Shown here in pieces: positions 56,942 through 64,000 of a DNA stretch of 64,000 nucleotides. Each line of letters opens with the position of its first letter. Position 1 is the first letter of the stretch. Under the pieces are notes generated by a model that had not been told where the DNA came from, made no database searches, and saw nothing but the letters and a program-made list of their open reading frames with translations. The translations under genes and the position numbers were made by a program. The stretch is taken from IMG/VR virus record IMGVR_UViG_3300022903_000002, positions 1 through 64,000 of that record; one strand, written 5' to 3'. This stretch comes from a virus.

Positions 56942-57880
56942 GTGCCTTACGCACGCCTGTATGCAGCGTCGGGTCTGCGGCTACTGCCGTTGGATGGCGG
57001 CCCGGCAGTCGTTCCGGGCGGGGGAGGTGGGGAAGGGCCGCCGGACAACCCTCCGCCGACTGGGAACCGAAATTCGATGCTGGTCGGTGCTGCCGGGGTC
57101 AACTTGTCCGGCTCGGATTTCCCTGCGCTGGATGCGGCGGCCGGGCCGTTCACGGTCCGCAGGAGCTACGACACGAGCCTCCCTGCGACGTTCGCTGCGA
57201 GTGTCGCTGGGATTGATGTGGGTGTCCGCGCGTCGGTGTGGTCATGTAAGCCCGATCTGGCCCAACTCGCTAGTGGTGCTCTCGACTCAGCGATCCACGC
57301 TTTCGTGACGTCGATCCCGGACACACATGTGGCCTGGCTGACGGTGTGGCACGAACCCGACGGCAAGATCCGCAAAGGCCAGTTCACATTGGCCGCGTAC
57401 CTCCCAGCGTTCAAGCGGTTCTGCGAGGTCGTCAAGAGCGTCGGCAAGGCTCACGTGTATACGACGCAGATCCTCGAAGCGTGGTCAGGGCAGCATCCGG
57501 CGGTCGGGACGACGTATGCGGATCTGTGGCCGGGTGATGGGCTTGTGGACTGCTACGGCGTGGACGGCTACTCCAACACCGGTAGCGGGTCGGCTCTGTG
57601 GGGTCCTGCGGTGACGTTCGCGACGGGCAAGGGGATCCCGTGGGGGATCGCTGAGGTCGGGTGTGCGGGGGCGATGGACACGTCGTGGATGCAGGCGCAG
57701 GCGGACTATGCCGGGACGCATAAGGCTGGTGGGTTGCACACGAAGTGCGCGTACTTCTGCTGGTTCAGCAACACAACCGGTGGTGTCCTCGCGACGCCCG
57801 GCACCGACTCGGCCGCGGTAGCGAAGGCGAAGAGTATCTCGCAGGCCTACTTTACGGACGTAAACAGCTACCTGCTCTGA
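56942..57880 (+). CDS. glycoside-hydrolase-like tail protein
   Basis: This 312-residue protein has a short N-terminal tail-attachment part, a Gly/Pro-rich linker (PAVVPGGGGGEGPPDNPPPT), then a TIM-barrel-type hydrolase domain. HVAWLTVWHEPDGKI supplies the likely acid/base Glu, and IPWGIAEVGCAGAM the likely nucleophile Glu, as in GH26- or GH5-like enzymes. It probably degrades host surface polysaccharide during attachment. The substrate is unknown. Confidence 0.75.
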   Translation: MPYARLYAASGLRLLPLDGGPAVVPGGGGGEGPPDNPPPTGNRNSMLVGAAGVNLSGSDFPALDAAAGPFTVRRSYDTSLPATFAASVAGIDVGVRASVWSCKPDLAQLASGALDSAIHAFVTSIPDTHVAWLTVWHEPDGKIRKGQFTLAAYLPAFKRFCEVVKSVGKAHVYTTQILEAWSGQHPAVGTTYADLWPGDGLVDCYGVDGYSNTGSGSALWGPAVTFATGKGIPWGIAEVGCAGAMDTSWMQAQADYAGTHKAGGLHTKCAYFCWFSNTTGGVLATPGTDSAAVAKAKSISQAYFTDVNSYLL

Positions 57881-57956
57881 GCAGCGCCAACGAACAATGC
57901 GGCTAGCGCAAGGTTTGGATCCACGGTTGCCTCCTGGGTGGGGTCGTCCAGGTGGG

Positions 57957-58316
57957 TCAGTTGCGCCCAGTCCGGCGCCGCTCACGCCACGCGGCGCGCT
58001 CGGCAATATTGATTTTTGCGATCCGGTCGGCCTCGACCAGTTGCGGTTGGAACTGGGCCACGATCTGATCGTCGAAACCCAGGCCGTATGCGAGTGTCCT
58101 CATAGTGACGATCGTGCTTATCGATTCCTCGACAGCGACCGGCATGTCGTCAGAGTTCGCCTGCGTGCTCCGGCCGATCTCCACGAGGCGGTTGTATCCC
58201 CCGCACTCCAAGCAAGAGGGCGCGTGGTGCCCAGCGAAGTGCCAAGAGGTCTCGCGGGCCAACGCTTGCCACTGCCGGCTGGTCAGCGTGATTCGGTAGG
58301 ACTCGATCAGTTCCAC
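57957..58316 (-). CDS. second gene of reverse operon, 119 aa
   Basis: The gene starts 15 bases after the Phd-like gene and is read in the same minus-strand unit. The product has a HAPSCLECGGYNRL Cys pair near the middle-front and a helical C-terminus (RIAKINIAERAAWRERRRTG). It does not look like a known toxin (no RelE or PIN motif). It could be a toxin partner, an effector or an accessory. Confidence 0.6.
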   Translation of the reverse strand: MELIESYRITLTSRQWQALARETSWHFAGHHAPSCLECGGYNRLVEIGRSTQANSDDMPVAVEESISTIVTMRTLAYGLGFDDQIVAQFQPQLVEADRIAKINIAERAAWRERRRTGRN

Positions 58317-58331
58317 AGCGTCTCCATTCGG

Positions 58332-58685
58332 TCAGGCGGCGGTGTAGCCGTCGCCGCGCAGTTCAGTCTCGCGCCCGCGCAGATAGCTGTCAGCATCATC
58401 GCTGCATACGACCGAGTCGTCGCAAACATCACCATCGACCGTGTAGATCTCGCGGACCTCTTCGCCGTTCCGGATGACCTTGACGGCCTCGGTTCCTTCG
58501 TCGGTGGTGCGGGTGTAGGTGGTCTCGGTCACGGCGGTCTCCTTGATGCGGTCGAGGGGGACTATTGCGGCGTATCGCCTGCCGCGTCGGGTCAGGTAGG
58601 TAACGGCCCCTTCGAGGGCGGCATCGTCAACGAGGCTCCCGAGGGTTTTCCGGGCTTCCTCGACTCCGATCTCTTTCTCACTCAC
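58332..58685 (-). CDS. Phd/YefM-like antitoxin-type regulator
   Basis: Read from GTG 58685, this 117-residue protein has the Phd/YefM start: IGVEEARKTLGSLVDDAALE followed by GAVTYLTRRGRRYAAIVPLD. A Thr/Asp-rich C-terminal extension follows. Phd-family proteins bind palindromic operators and usually neutralise a toxin. The promoter has a 14-bp palindrome between -35 and -10, fitting self-repression. It is a reversed unit among late genes, so it may be expressed in lysogeny. Confidence 0.75.
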   Translation of the reverse strand: MSEKEIGVEEARKTLGSLVDDAALEGAVTYLTRRGRRYAAIVPLDRIKETAVTETTYTRTTDEGTEAVKVIRNGEEVREIYTVDGDVCDDSVVCSDDADSYLRGRETELRGDGYTAA

Positions 58686-58692
58686 AGGCTCA

Positions 58693-58721
58693 ACCTTACC
58701 GAACCTTAAGGTTCCTGTCTA
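58693..58721 (-). promoter_or_regulatory. leaderless promoter with palindromic operator
   Basis: On the minus strand: -35 TAGACA (58721-58716), 17-base spacer, -10 TAAGGT (58698-58693), seven bases, then GTG 58685. The spacer contains the perfect 14-bp palindrome GAACCTTAAGGTTC (58701-58714), ideally placed for repression by the Phd-like product. No ribosome site precedes the GTG, so translation is probably leaderless. Confidence 0.7.
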
Positions 58722-58772
58722 TCGCTATCGCGCCGCCGTGCGCATTCCTCCGTATCTACCTGAAGGAGCCGC

Positions 58773-59828
58773 ATGGCTATCGCGTTTCGTGCGTCCGCTG
58801 AGGCGCACGTCACCTCCGGGTCACTCACCCTCACGATCCCCGGCGCTGTCCAGGCCGGTGACCTCCTCGTCCTCGTCGGCGGTATGAACAACGCAGGCAA
58901 CGCCGCCTACGACTGGAGTACGCCGTCCGGGTGGACGAAGAAGGATGATCGCAGCGTCGGCTCCAACCTGTACGGCGTCGTCTACGTCAAAACCGCCACC
59001 AGCGGCGACTCCGGCGCCAGCCTCACCCTCGCCTCCAGCAACACCGGCAAGAGCTGCGCGATCATCGCCGCATACTCCGGACTCGACCAATCCGCGCCCG
59101 TCGACGTCATCGCAGGCCTCTCCGAGACGACCTCCACCGTCTCCCACGCCACCCCAACCGTCGCGTCGACACTGGACCAGGACTGGGTGATCATCGCCGC
59201 GGTCCAGTCCAACTCGGTAGCCGAGTCGTGGGGCACCGCATCCGGCTACACGAAACGGCAGGACTCCCTCGACAACACGCTCCCGTCCGGGCACGTCACC
59301 GCGACACTCCAGGACAAAGGACCGGAGTCGGTCGGCACGTATGGGGGAGAGGTCCTCACCGCCGCGTCCGCGTCGTCGAAGGCGGCGATGTGGACGATCG
59401 GGATCTCCCCGCAGCAGTCCACGCAGACCGCGCGCCCCACCTCCGACATCGATATCACCAGCGCAGTCGGCGTCCCAAGCCCTGGGGTCGGCAGCGGCGT
59501 GTACGCGCGCCTCGCCGAGAACACCGACTCCAGCTACGCCGAGATCAGCAACGGCGGCGACGTCGAGGTCGGGTTCGCCTCGCTGATCGATCCGCAGGCC
59601 AGTACCGGGCACACCCTCACCTACCGCGCTTGGTACGCCGGCGGGGCATCGAGCGGCACCCAGACGGTCACGCTGAAACGTGGGTCGACGACGATCGCGT
59701 CGTGGACGGACACTCTCACCGCGAGCCCGCAGACGTTCACCCACACCCTGAACGGGACGCAGGCTGACAGCATCCCGACGGGGGACTACTCCAACCTTCG
59801 GGTCCGGTTCGCGCCGAGCGTGAGCTGA
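58773..59828 (+). CDS. surface/fibre protein, 351 aa
   Basis: ATG 58773 follows AAGGAG. Residues 1-205 form a beta-rich module (AGDLLVLVGGMNNAGNAAYD; PSGWTKKDDRSVG; AIIAAYSGLDQSAPVDVIAG; TVSHATPTVAS) that resembles the N-terminal domain of the repeat protein at 27431. Residues 230-350 form a second beta domain (DVEVGFASLIDPQASTGHTL; FTHTLNGTQADSIPTGDYSN). A virion surface role is likely. Confidence 0.7.
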   Translation: MAIAFRASAEAHVTSGSLTLTIPGAVQAGDLLVLVGGMNNAGNAAYDWSTPSGWTKKDDRSVGSNLYGVVYVKTATSGDSGASLTLASSNTGKSCAIIAAYSGLDQSAPVDVIAGLSETTSTVSHATPTVASTLDQDWVIIAAVQSNSVAESWGTASGYTKRQDSLDNTLPSGHVTATLQDKGPESVGTYGGEVLTAASASSKAAMWTIGISPQQSTQTARPTSDIDITSAVGVPSPGVGSGVYARLAENTDSSYAEISNGGDVEVGFASLIDPQASTGHTLTYRAWYAGGASSGTQTVTLKRGSTTIASWTDTLTASPQTFTHTLNGTQADSIPTGDYSNLRVRFAPSVS

Positions 59829-60733
59829 TGGCCCACATCTCCAGCATCACCAAAGTCCAGAACTCCTCCGCGACCGTCGTCACGATCACGCTCACCGCGG
59901 CCGTCTCCGCCGGCCACACGCTGATCGGCGGGATCTGCTGGGAAGCCGCCGCCGGGACGGTCCCGACGATCTCGAGCATCGTCGACTCCCGCAGCAACAC
60001 GTGGACGACCACACCCGATGACAGCGTGGTCGCGGCGACGACACTCGCGGTCGCGGTCATCCGGGCGAGGGTGACGACGGCGCTGCAGGTCGGCGACACG
60101 ATCACCATCACGATCAGCGCCGCCCGTTCCAAATGGGCGATCCAGATCGACGAGTTCGATGATGTCAACGCCTCAAGCCCGAAAGACGTCGTCGCACACA
60201 ACGCGCCAGGGTCCTCTACCTCCCTGGCGTCGGGTACGACAGCGACGACCGCGCAGGCCTACGAACTCCTGTACGCGGTGTTCGGTCTCGGCACGGGCCG
60301 CACGATCACGATCCCGTCAGGCTGGTCCGGCGGCGCGTCTGTTGAGACGACCGGCGGCACCGACCGTGCCCTGCAGGCCGCCTGGAAATACCAGGCCACG
60401 ACCGGCGCGCAGTCGGTGACGTTGACGCTCAACACGGCATCGACCTACGGCGGGGTCATCGCCGCCTACAAAGCGACAAGCCTCGCCCCACCGCTCGGCC
60501 GCGTATCGCAGGTGAAACTGCAGGTGCCGCAGGCGACAGCACCCGCTGTGGGTCGTGTCTCCCAGGTCCGGCTCGCTGTCCCGGTAGGCGCTACCGGCGT
60601 GGTCCGCGTCGCACAGGTCAAACTCCGGGTCCCGACCCTCACCGGCCAGACGCCGTATTCGGGCATCAAAGGCGCGGTCGACGGAGTACTCACCGACTCC
60701 GCGATCTCGACCGCGCAGAACGGAGCGGTGTGA
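59828..60733 (+). CDS. surface/fibre protein, 301 aa, with short repeats
   Basis: The ATG shares a base with the upstream stop. The N-terminal 205 residues are a related beta module (VSAGHTLIGGICWEAAAGTV; WAIQIDEFDDVNASSPKDVV; TIPSGWSGGASVETTGG). The C-terminal part has three 17-18-residue repeats with the core GRVSQVKLQVP, GRVSQVRLAVP and VRVAQVKLRVP. It probably forms a stalk or attachment region. Confidence 0.7.
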   Translation: MAHISSITKVQNSSATVVTITLTAAVSAGHTLIGGICWEAAAGTVPTISSIVDSRSNTWTTTPDDSVVAATTLAVAVIRARVTTALQVGDTITITISAARSKWAIQIDEFDDVNASSPKDVVAHNAPGSSTSLASGTTATTAQAYELLYAVFGLGTGRTITIPSGWSGGASVETTGGTDRALQAAWKYQATTGAQSVTLTLNTASTYGGVIAAYKATSLAPPLGRVSQVKLQVPQATAPAVGRVSQVRLAVPVGATGVVRVAQVKLRVPTLTGQTPYSGIKGAVDGVLTDSAISTAQNGAV

Positions 60734-61173
60734 TGCGCCACCCCGGCTGGCGGCTCCGTTTCGAAACCAACCCGTTCGGCACCATGGCCGCGTTCGCCGC
60801 AGTCGTCCTCGGCTCCCTCGGCGTGATCCTCGGTGACGGCGTGAGCCAGGGTATGACGCTCAGCTTGCATGCCACCGCGAACGTCACCGCGCACCTGTGG
60901 GGTGCGGCGTTCGCCGTCGGCGGGATCTTGAAGCTGGTCGGCCTCTACGCGGGCCGCACGACCATCGAAACGCCAGGCCTGTGGGCGATGACCGGAGGCT
61001 ATGCCTTCTATTCGATCACCGTCACTCTCGGCCTGGGCATGCACGGCCTGGCCGCAGGGATCATCTCCGGCGCGATGACGATCGGATGCCTGATCAAAAC
61101 CCACATCATCATGGCTCGAGCGAGGCAGGTGACACGCCGCGTCGAGGCGACCGGAGGCGATGAGGAGGCGTGA
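60733..61173 (+). CDS. holin-like multi-TM membrane protein
   Basis: This 146-residue protein has three or four membrane segments (FGTMAAFAAVVLGSLGVILG; TAHLWGAAFAVGGILKLVGL; GYAFYSITVTLGLGMHGLAA; GIISGAMTIGCLIKT) with a basic C-terminus. Size and position before a coiled-coil membrane protein and the endolysin fit a holin. GTG 60730 and ATG 60733 are nearly equal starts. Confidence 0.7.
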   Translation: MRHPGWRLRFETNPFGTMAAFAAVVLGSLGVILGDGVSQGMTLSLHATANVTAHLWGAAFAVGGILKLVGLYAGRTTIETPGLWAMTGGYAFYSITVTLGLGMHGLAAGIISGAMTIGCLIKTHIIMARARQVTRRVEATGGDEEA

Positions 61174-61514
61174 GCGTGCACACATCAGATGTGATCGTCT
61201 CAATCGCTCAGGTCGCCGCAGGAGGCACGATCGTCCAAGGCGTACTGGCGTTCTTCCGCCGCCGTACAGAACTACGGCAGCTCGACACTCAGTCCGACAG
61301 CGTCATCGTCGGGACCGCCGAACACGTCGTGGTTTTGCTGCGGACCGAACTCGACGCCGCGAAGGACGAGATCAAAAAGCTCAAAGCGGATCACGCCAGT
61401 GAACGCGCGGATATGCAGCGTCAACTCACGCGCCTCGGAGACCAGATCTCAACGGTCCGCGCGGAGAACGTGGTGATGAAAGCGGAGATAGAGCGCCTGC
61501 AAAAAGAAGCATGA
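61170..61514 (+). CDS. membrane-anchored coiled-coil protein (holin/spanin-like)
   Basis: The GTG overlaps the upstream stop. The 114-residue protein has one N-terminal membrane segment (SIAQVAAGGTIVQGVLAFF) followed by an uninterrupted coiled coil (KDEIKKLKADHASERADMQR; QISTVRAENVVMKAEIERLQ). This layout occurs in second holins or accessory lysis proteins of actinophages. Confidence 0.65.
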   Translation: MSVHTSDVIVSIAQVAAGGTIVQGVLAFFRRRTELRQLDTQSDSVIVGTAEHVVVLLRTELDAAKDEIKKLKADHASERADMQRQLTRLGDQISTVRAENVVMKAEIERLQKEA

Positions 61515-61542
61515 CATGCCATTGCTCGGTTAGGGGCTGCTC

Positions 61543-62034
61543 GTGGCTGATCATGTCTGCTCGCTGAAGTACGACCCGGCCGTAGATGGGTCGCAGTCGA
61601 TCCCGGGCGACGGCGCATACCACCTCGTCAGGTTCCCCTACGGGGGTCACGAGTCGTATGACCCGGACAACATGCACGCCCAATCCCGCGGCGGCAGCGA
61701 CCACCCGTTCAGCAGCCAACAGGCCGGGCTGATCTGGCCGGCGCTCCCATCTGGCAGATCAGCGTGGGCCGAGATCAAAGCGATGATCCAGTGGAAGCCA
61801 GGGAACGCGACCGAGTACCGAGACCGGTTCACCCGCGACCCGCTGAACCTGTCGACCGGAGCGGACTCCACCTGCACTGAACACCGTCCACCATCGCCGG
61901 GCATGCAGTGCTTCGCGAAGGCCTGGGCGATGTGGATGTCCCCAGAGACCCCCCTCGGGCTGATGGTCGCCCACAACTCCTCCTCGCCGATCCGGCTTGA
62001 CGTGTGCGAGTTCAAGATCTCCTACCGCACGTAA
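61543..62034 (+). CDS. hypothetical protein in lysis region, 163 aa
   Basis: The GTG start lies 28 bases after the previous stop. The product has WPALPSGRSAWAEIKAMIQW, MQCFAKAWAMWMSPETPLGL and several His/Cys, with a beta-rich look. It ends 20 bases before a terminator. No function can be named; a virion-surface role is possible. Confidence 0.6.
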   Translation: MADHVCSLKYDPAVDGSQSIPGDGAYHLVRFPYGGHESYDPDNMHAQSRGGSDHPFSSQQAGLIWPALPSGRSAWAEIKAMIQWKPGNATEYRDRFTRDPLNLSTGADSTCTEHRPPSPGMQCFAKAWAMWMSPETPLGLMVAHNSSSPIRLDVCEFKISYRT

Positions 62035-62054
62035 ACCCCCGAACCATCCCACCG

Positions 62055-62083
62055 AAGCCTCAGGCACCCGCCTGGGGCTTTTC
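62055..62083 (+). terminator. rho-independent terminator before endolysin gene
   Basis: AAGCCTCAGGC (62055-62065) pairs with GCCTGGGGCTT (62070-62080), 11 pairs with one G-U, around ACCC, followed by TTC. It lies in the 67-base gap before the endolysin gene, so endolysin expression may depend on readthrough or on another promoter. Confidence 0.7.
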
Positions 62084-62101
62084 GCATTGAGAGGGGCGAC
62101 C

Positions 62102-62986
62102 ATGCCCGATCAGGACGTCGAAGAGTTCGTTCCGCCGCCGGCAGGGGAGACGGTCCCGCCGCCCGGCCCGTCTGACCGCGGCGCACCCGACCTCCCGGAC
62201 CCGCCCGATGACGGCGTCGAGTACGTCGACCCGCTCGCACACGAGGAGGGGGACCGCCGGAAGCTGACCGCTGCGGCGACAGCACCGACGGGTTCGCAGG
62301 TGCTGGCGTATGCCCGCACATTCAAGGGCGTCGCGGACGGCCGACGGCGGGAGAACGAGAACGACTTCACCCACTGGTACTACGGCAACTCCACCGCCGC
62401 ATCGTTCTGCCTGATCTTCATCTGTTACGTCTTCAACCACTTCGACGTGCTCGTGACGTTCCTGGGCGGGAAGATCGCGTACTGCCCGGACGTGAAGAAG
62501 CGCGTCGGCTCCAAGTTCCACACCACCAGATCCGACATCCGGCCGGGCGACCCGGTCCTGTTCGACTTCAACAACACGAACGAGCCCGAGCATGTCGGCC
62601 TGTTCGTGAAGTGGCTGAACGACTCCCACACCATGTTCGAGTCGTTCGAGGCGAACACGACCGGCGGTGGCAGCAGCGACTGGATTGGCGCCAAGACCCG
62701 CTACTGGTCGGACGTGTTCGGCTACGTCAAGCCTGGTCTCGCCCCGGAGAACCCCAATGCGTACCCCGGCAAGATCTACCGGTATGTCAAGGGTGACCTG
62801 ATGCACGATGACCACATCGAGTGGGCGCAGGGCCGCCTCAACGCGAAGGGCGCATCGCCGAAGCTTGTCGCGGACGGCGTGTACGGCACGAAGACCCGCG
62901 ACGAGGTTAGCGATTTCCAGTCCGCGAACGGACTCACGAAGGACGGGGAAATCGGCCCGAAGACCTGGGCGAAGCTCGGGGCCTAA
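62102..62986 (+). CDS. endolysin: CHAP-like domain plus peptidoglycan-binding domain
   Basis: This 294-residue protein has an acidic, Pro-rich N-terminus, a CHAP-type catalytic domain and a C-terminal PG_binding_1 domain. The catalytic domain shows HWYYGNSTAASFCLIF (nucleophile C103), IRPGDPVLFDF and EPEHVGLFVK (His 164). The binding domain reads LNAKGASPKLVADGVYGTKT then GLTKDGEIGPKTWAKLGA. It cleaves host peptidoglycan at lysis. ATG 62102 follows GAGAGGGG. It shares the catalytic fold with the tape measure domain. Confidence 0.88.
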   Translation: MPDQDVEEFVPPPAGETVPPPGPSDRGAPDLPDPPDDGVEYVDPLAHEEGDRRKLTAAATAPTGSQVLAYARTFKGVADGRRRENENDFTHWYYGNSTAASFCLIFICYVFNHFDVLVTFLGGKIAYCPDVKKRVGSKFHTTRSDIRPGDPVLFDFNNTNEPEHVGLFVKWLNDSHTMFESFEANTTGGGSSDWIGAKTRYWSDVFGYVKPGLAPENPNAYPGKIYRYVKGDLMHDDHIEWAQGRLNAKGASPKLVADGVYGTKTRDEVSDFQSANGLTKDGEIGPKTWAKLGA

Positions 62987-62987
62987 C

Positions 62988-63045
62988 CCCCCGTTTCCTG
63001 CCCTCGCTGATTCCTGCCGGGGGCTTTCGTCGTGTCTGGAGGGCA
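62988..63045 (+). promoter_or_regulatory. possible interleaved inverted repeat covering a ribosome site (site D)
   Basis: CCCCCG (62988-62993) pairs with CGGGGG (63018-63023). TGCCCTC (62999-63005) in its loop pairs with GAGGGCA (63039-63045), which includes the GGAGG ribosome site of the next gene. The order matches sites A-C but the stems are only 6 and 7 pairs, so chance is more likely. Confidence 0.35.
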
Positions 63046-63047
63046 AT

Positions 63048-63899
63048 TTGACGATCAAGTTCCAGGGCGGCCGGCTCGCACCGGACCGCAGCAAGCCGCG
63101 GCTGTTGCTGCGCCCGTTCATGGGCACTGTCACTGCGGCTCCCTCTTCGGTGGATTGGCACAGCAACGTCGCTGACTGGCCCATGTACCTCAACGATCAG
63201 GTGGGGTCCTGCACGGAAGCGATGGTCGGCCACAACCTGCAGAACACCTCCACCTACGGCGACGGTGCGACCGTCACCATCGGCGACGATGACGTCCTAG
63301 CCGCCTACGTGCGGGTGTCCGGCTACCGCCCAGGCGACCCGTCGACCGACAACGGTGCCGTCCTGCAGAACGTGTACAACGACTGGCGGAAGAACGGCGT
63401 CGGCGGACACCGGACCCTGGCGTTCGCTGAGGTCGATGTCTCGGATCTGAACGAGGTCAAGACCGCCGTTGCAACGTTCGGGGCCGCAGGCTTCGGCATC
63501 ACTGTGACGCAGCAGATGATGACGGATTTCAACGCCGGGAAGGGCTGGACCCGTGCCGGCGACAGGAAGCTCGGCGGGCATGCGGTCGTCGCGGTCGGCT
63601 ACGACGTCGACGGCGTAGACATCGTCACGTGGGCGACTGCGATCCGGATGACGTGGACGGTGTTCCAGAAGGTCTGCGAGGAAGCCTGGATAGCTGTCCT
63701 GCCCGAATGGCTCAATGATCAGTCCGGCAGGGACCCGCTGGGCGTGGACCTGCTCGGGCTCGGTGAGGCCTTCTCGGCACTCACCGGTGAGGTGAACCCT
63801 TTCCTCCCGTCCCCAGCCGCAAGCCCGGCCCAGGCCCTTCCGCAGCGCCTGTTGACGTGGCTGATCAGACTCTTGCAGCGGCTGCTCGGGCGTGGCTGA
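63048..63899 (+). CDS. papain-fold cysteine peptidase-like protein
   Basis: This 283-residue protein starts at TTG 63048, six bases after GGAGG. It has a papain/C1-type layout: LNDQVGSCTEAMVGHN (Gln 51, Cys 55), and KLGGHAVVAVGYDVDGVDIV (His 178) near the end of the domain. The C-terminus has a possible membrane-affine helix (LPQRLLTWLIRLLQRLLGRG). Such proteins occur near lysis genes in actinophages; the target is unknown. Confidence 0.75.
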   Translation: MTIKFQGGRLAPDRSKPRLLLRPFMGTVTAAPSSVDWHSNVADWPMYLNDQVGSCTEAMVGHNLQNTSTYGDGATVTIGDDDVLAAYVRVSGYRPGDPSTDNGAVLQNVYNDWRKNGVGGHRTLAFAEVDVSDLNEVKTAVATFGAAGFGITVTQQMMTDFNAGKGWTRAGDRKLGGHAVVAVGYDVDGVDIVTWATAIRMTWTVFQKVCEEAWIAVLPEWLNDQSGRDPLGVDLLGLGEAFSALTGEVNPFLPSPAASPAQALPQRLLTWLIRLLQRLLGRG

Positions 63900-63973
63900 G
63901 GCTGCGCCACCTCGGCGCTAACGAATCGATGGCCAAGGAACTCATCGCGTGGATAGCGGCGAAGAATCTATGA
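63857..63973 (+). CDS. possible 38-residue protein overlapping the peptidase gene
   Basis: GTG 63857 opens a frame reading ADQTLAAAARAWLRLRHLGA then NESMAKELIAWIAAKNL. The stop overlaps the next ATG in ATGA fashion, the standard coupling here. An internal ATG at 63929 would give only 14 residues. No ribosome site is seen before the GTG, so support is moderate. Confidence 0.4.
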   Translation: MADQTLAAAARAWLRLRHLGANESMAKELIAWIAAKNL

Positions 63974-64000
63974 GTGAAGTGCGTCGCGTCGAGCGCGACG
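63970..64000 (+). CDS. start of a gene running off the window
   Basis: ATG 63970 overlaps the preceding stop and begins SEVRRVERD before the window ends. Nothing more can be said about the product. Confidence 0.4.
   Translation, partial: MSEVRRVERD

Overview
The window is a long piece of a tailed, siphovirus-type phage (or a prophage) of a high-GC actinobacterium, most likely Streptomyces or a relative. The evidence is the very GC-rich coding with G/C third positions, frequent GTG starts in ATGA/GTGA overlaps, a WhiB-type regulator, leaderless promoters, an actinophage-style tail operon (HK97-like head, ReqiPepy6 Gp37-like tail protein, long tape measure) and many small zinc-ribbon proteins. 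The host genus is an inference. The window opens inside a recombinase gene and ends just after the start of another gene, so both ends are cut. No integrase, DNA polymerase, tRNA or CRISPR array was found.

Layout. 1-9.0 kb: early genes in one tightly overlapping + strand operon (Sak4-like annealing ATPase, HNH protein, sigma-like HTH protein, RusA resolvase, membrane protein, lipoprotein, DUF5131 protein, WhiB). 9.0-9.35 kb: a small minus-strand HTH gene and a divergent promoter region. 9.35-22.4 kb: replication and nucleotide-handling genes. These are an HNH protein, a replication initiator carrying a candidate iteron origin inside its coding sequence, a DnaB/RepA-type helicase, DUF1643, SSB, a SLOG-fold protein, a PD-(D/E)XK-like nuclease gene with an apparent frameshift, a Thg1-like 3'-5' nucleotide-adding enzyme and many small Cys-rich proteins. 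22.4-37.4 kb: an accessory region with its own promoters and terminators. It holds two probable homing endonucleases (GIY-YIG and HNH) behind near-identical structured leaders, a protein with a 22-residue Ala/Pro/Thr/Ser repeat, three glycosyltransferases and a nucleotide-sugar epimerase, divergent leaderless promoters, and a reverse-strand lipoprotein gene. 37.5-42.2 kb: terminase, portal and head-maturation genes. 42.3-46.7 kb: scaffold, capsid, a GT4 glycosyltransferase inside the capsid operon, and connector genes. 46.75-57.9 kb: major tail protein, tail assembly chaperones with a -1 frameshift, a tape measure gene interrupted by an intein at a peptidase active-site Cys, distal tail and fibre proteins, and a glycoside-hydrolase-like tail protein. 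57.95-58.7 kb: a reverse Phd-like operon with its own operator. 58.8-64 kb: two surface proteins, holin-like membrane proteins, a CHAP endolysin and a papain-fold protein.

How it works together. Replication appears to use host polymerase, recruited by a phage initiator, helicase and SSB at an origin inside the initiator gene. Recombination is handled by the Sak4-like protein and RusA. Head and tail follow the HK97-like siphovirus plan. The spread-out glycosyltransferases and the repeat-rich protein suggest virion glycosylation. The most unusual features are regulatory. Three intercistronic gaps share an interleaved double inverted repeat (helix 1, helix 2, helix 1', helix 2') with different but compensating sequences. 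Two unrelated homing-endonuclease genes share one leader hairpin, also with compensating changes. Both look like structured RNAs and deserve a database search.
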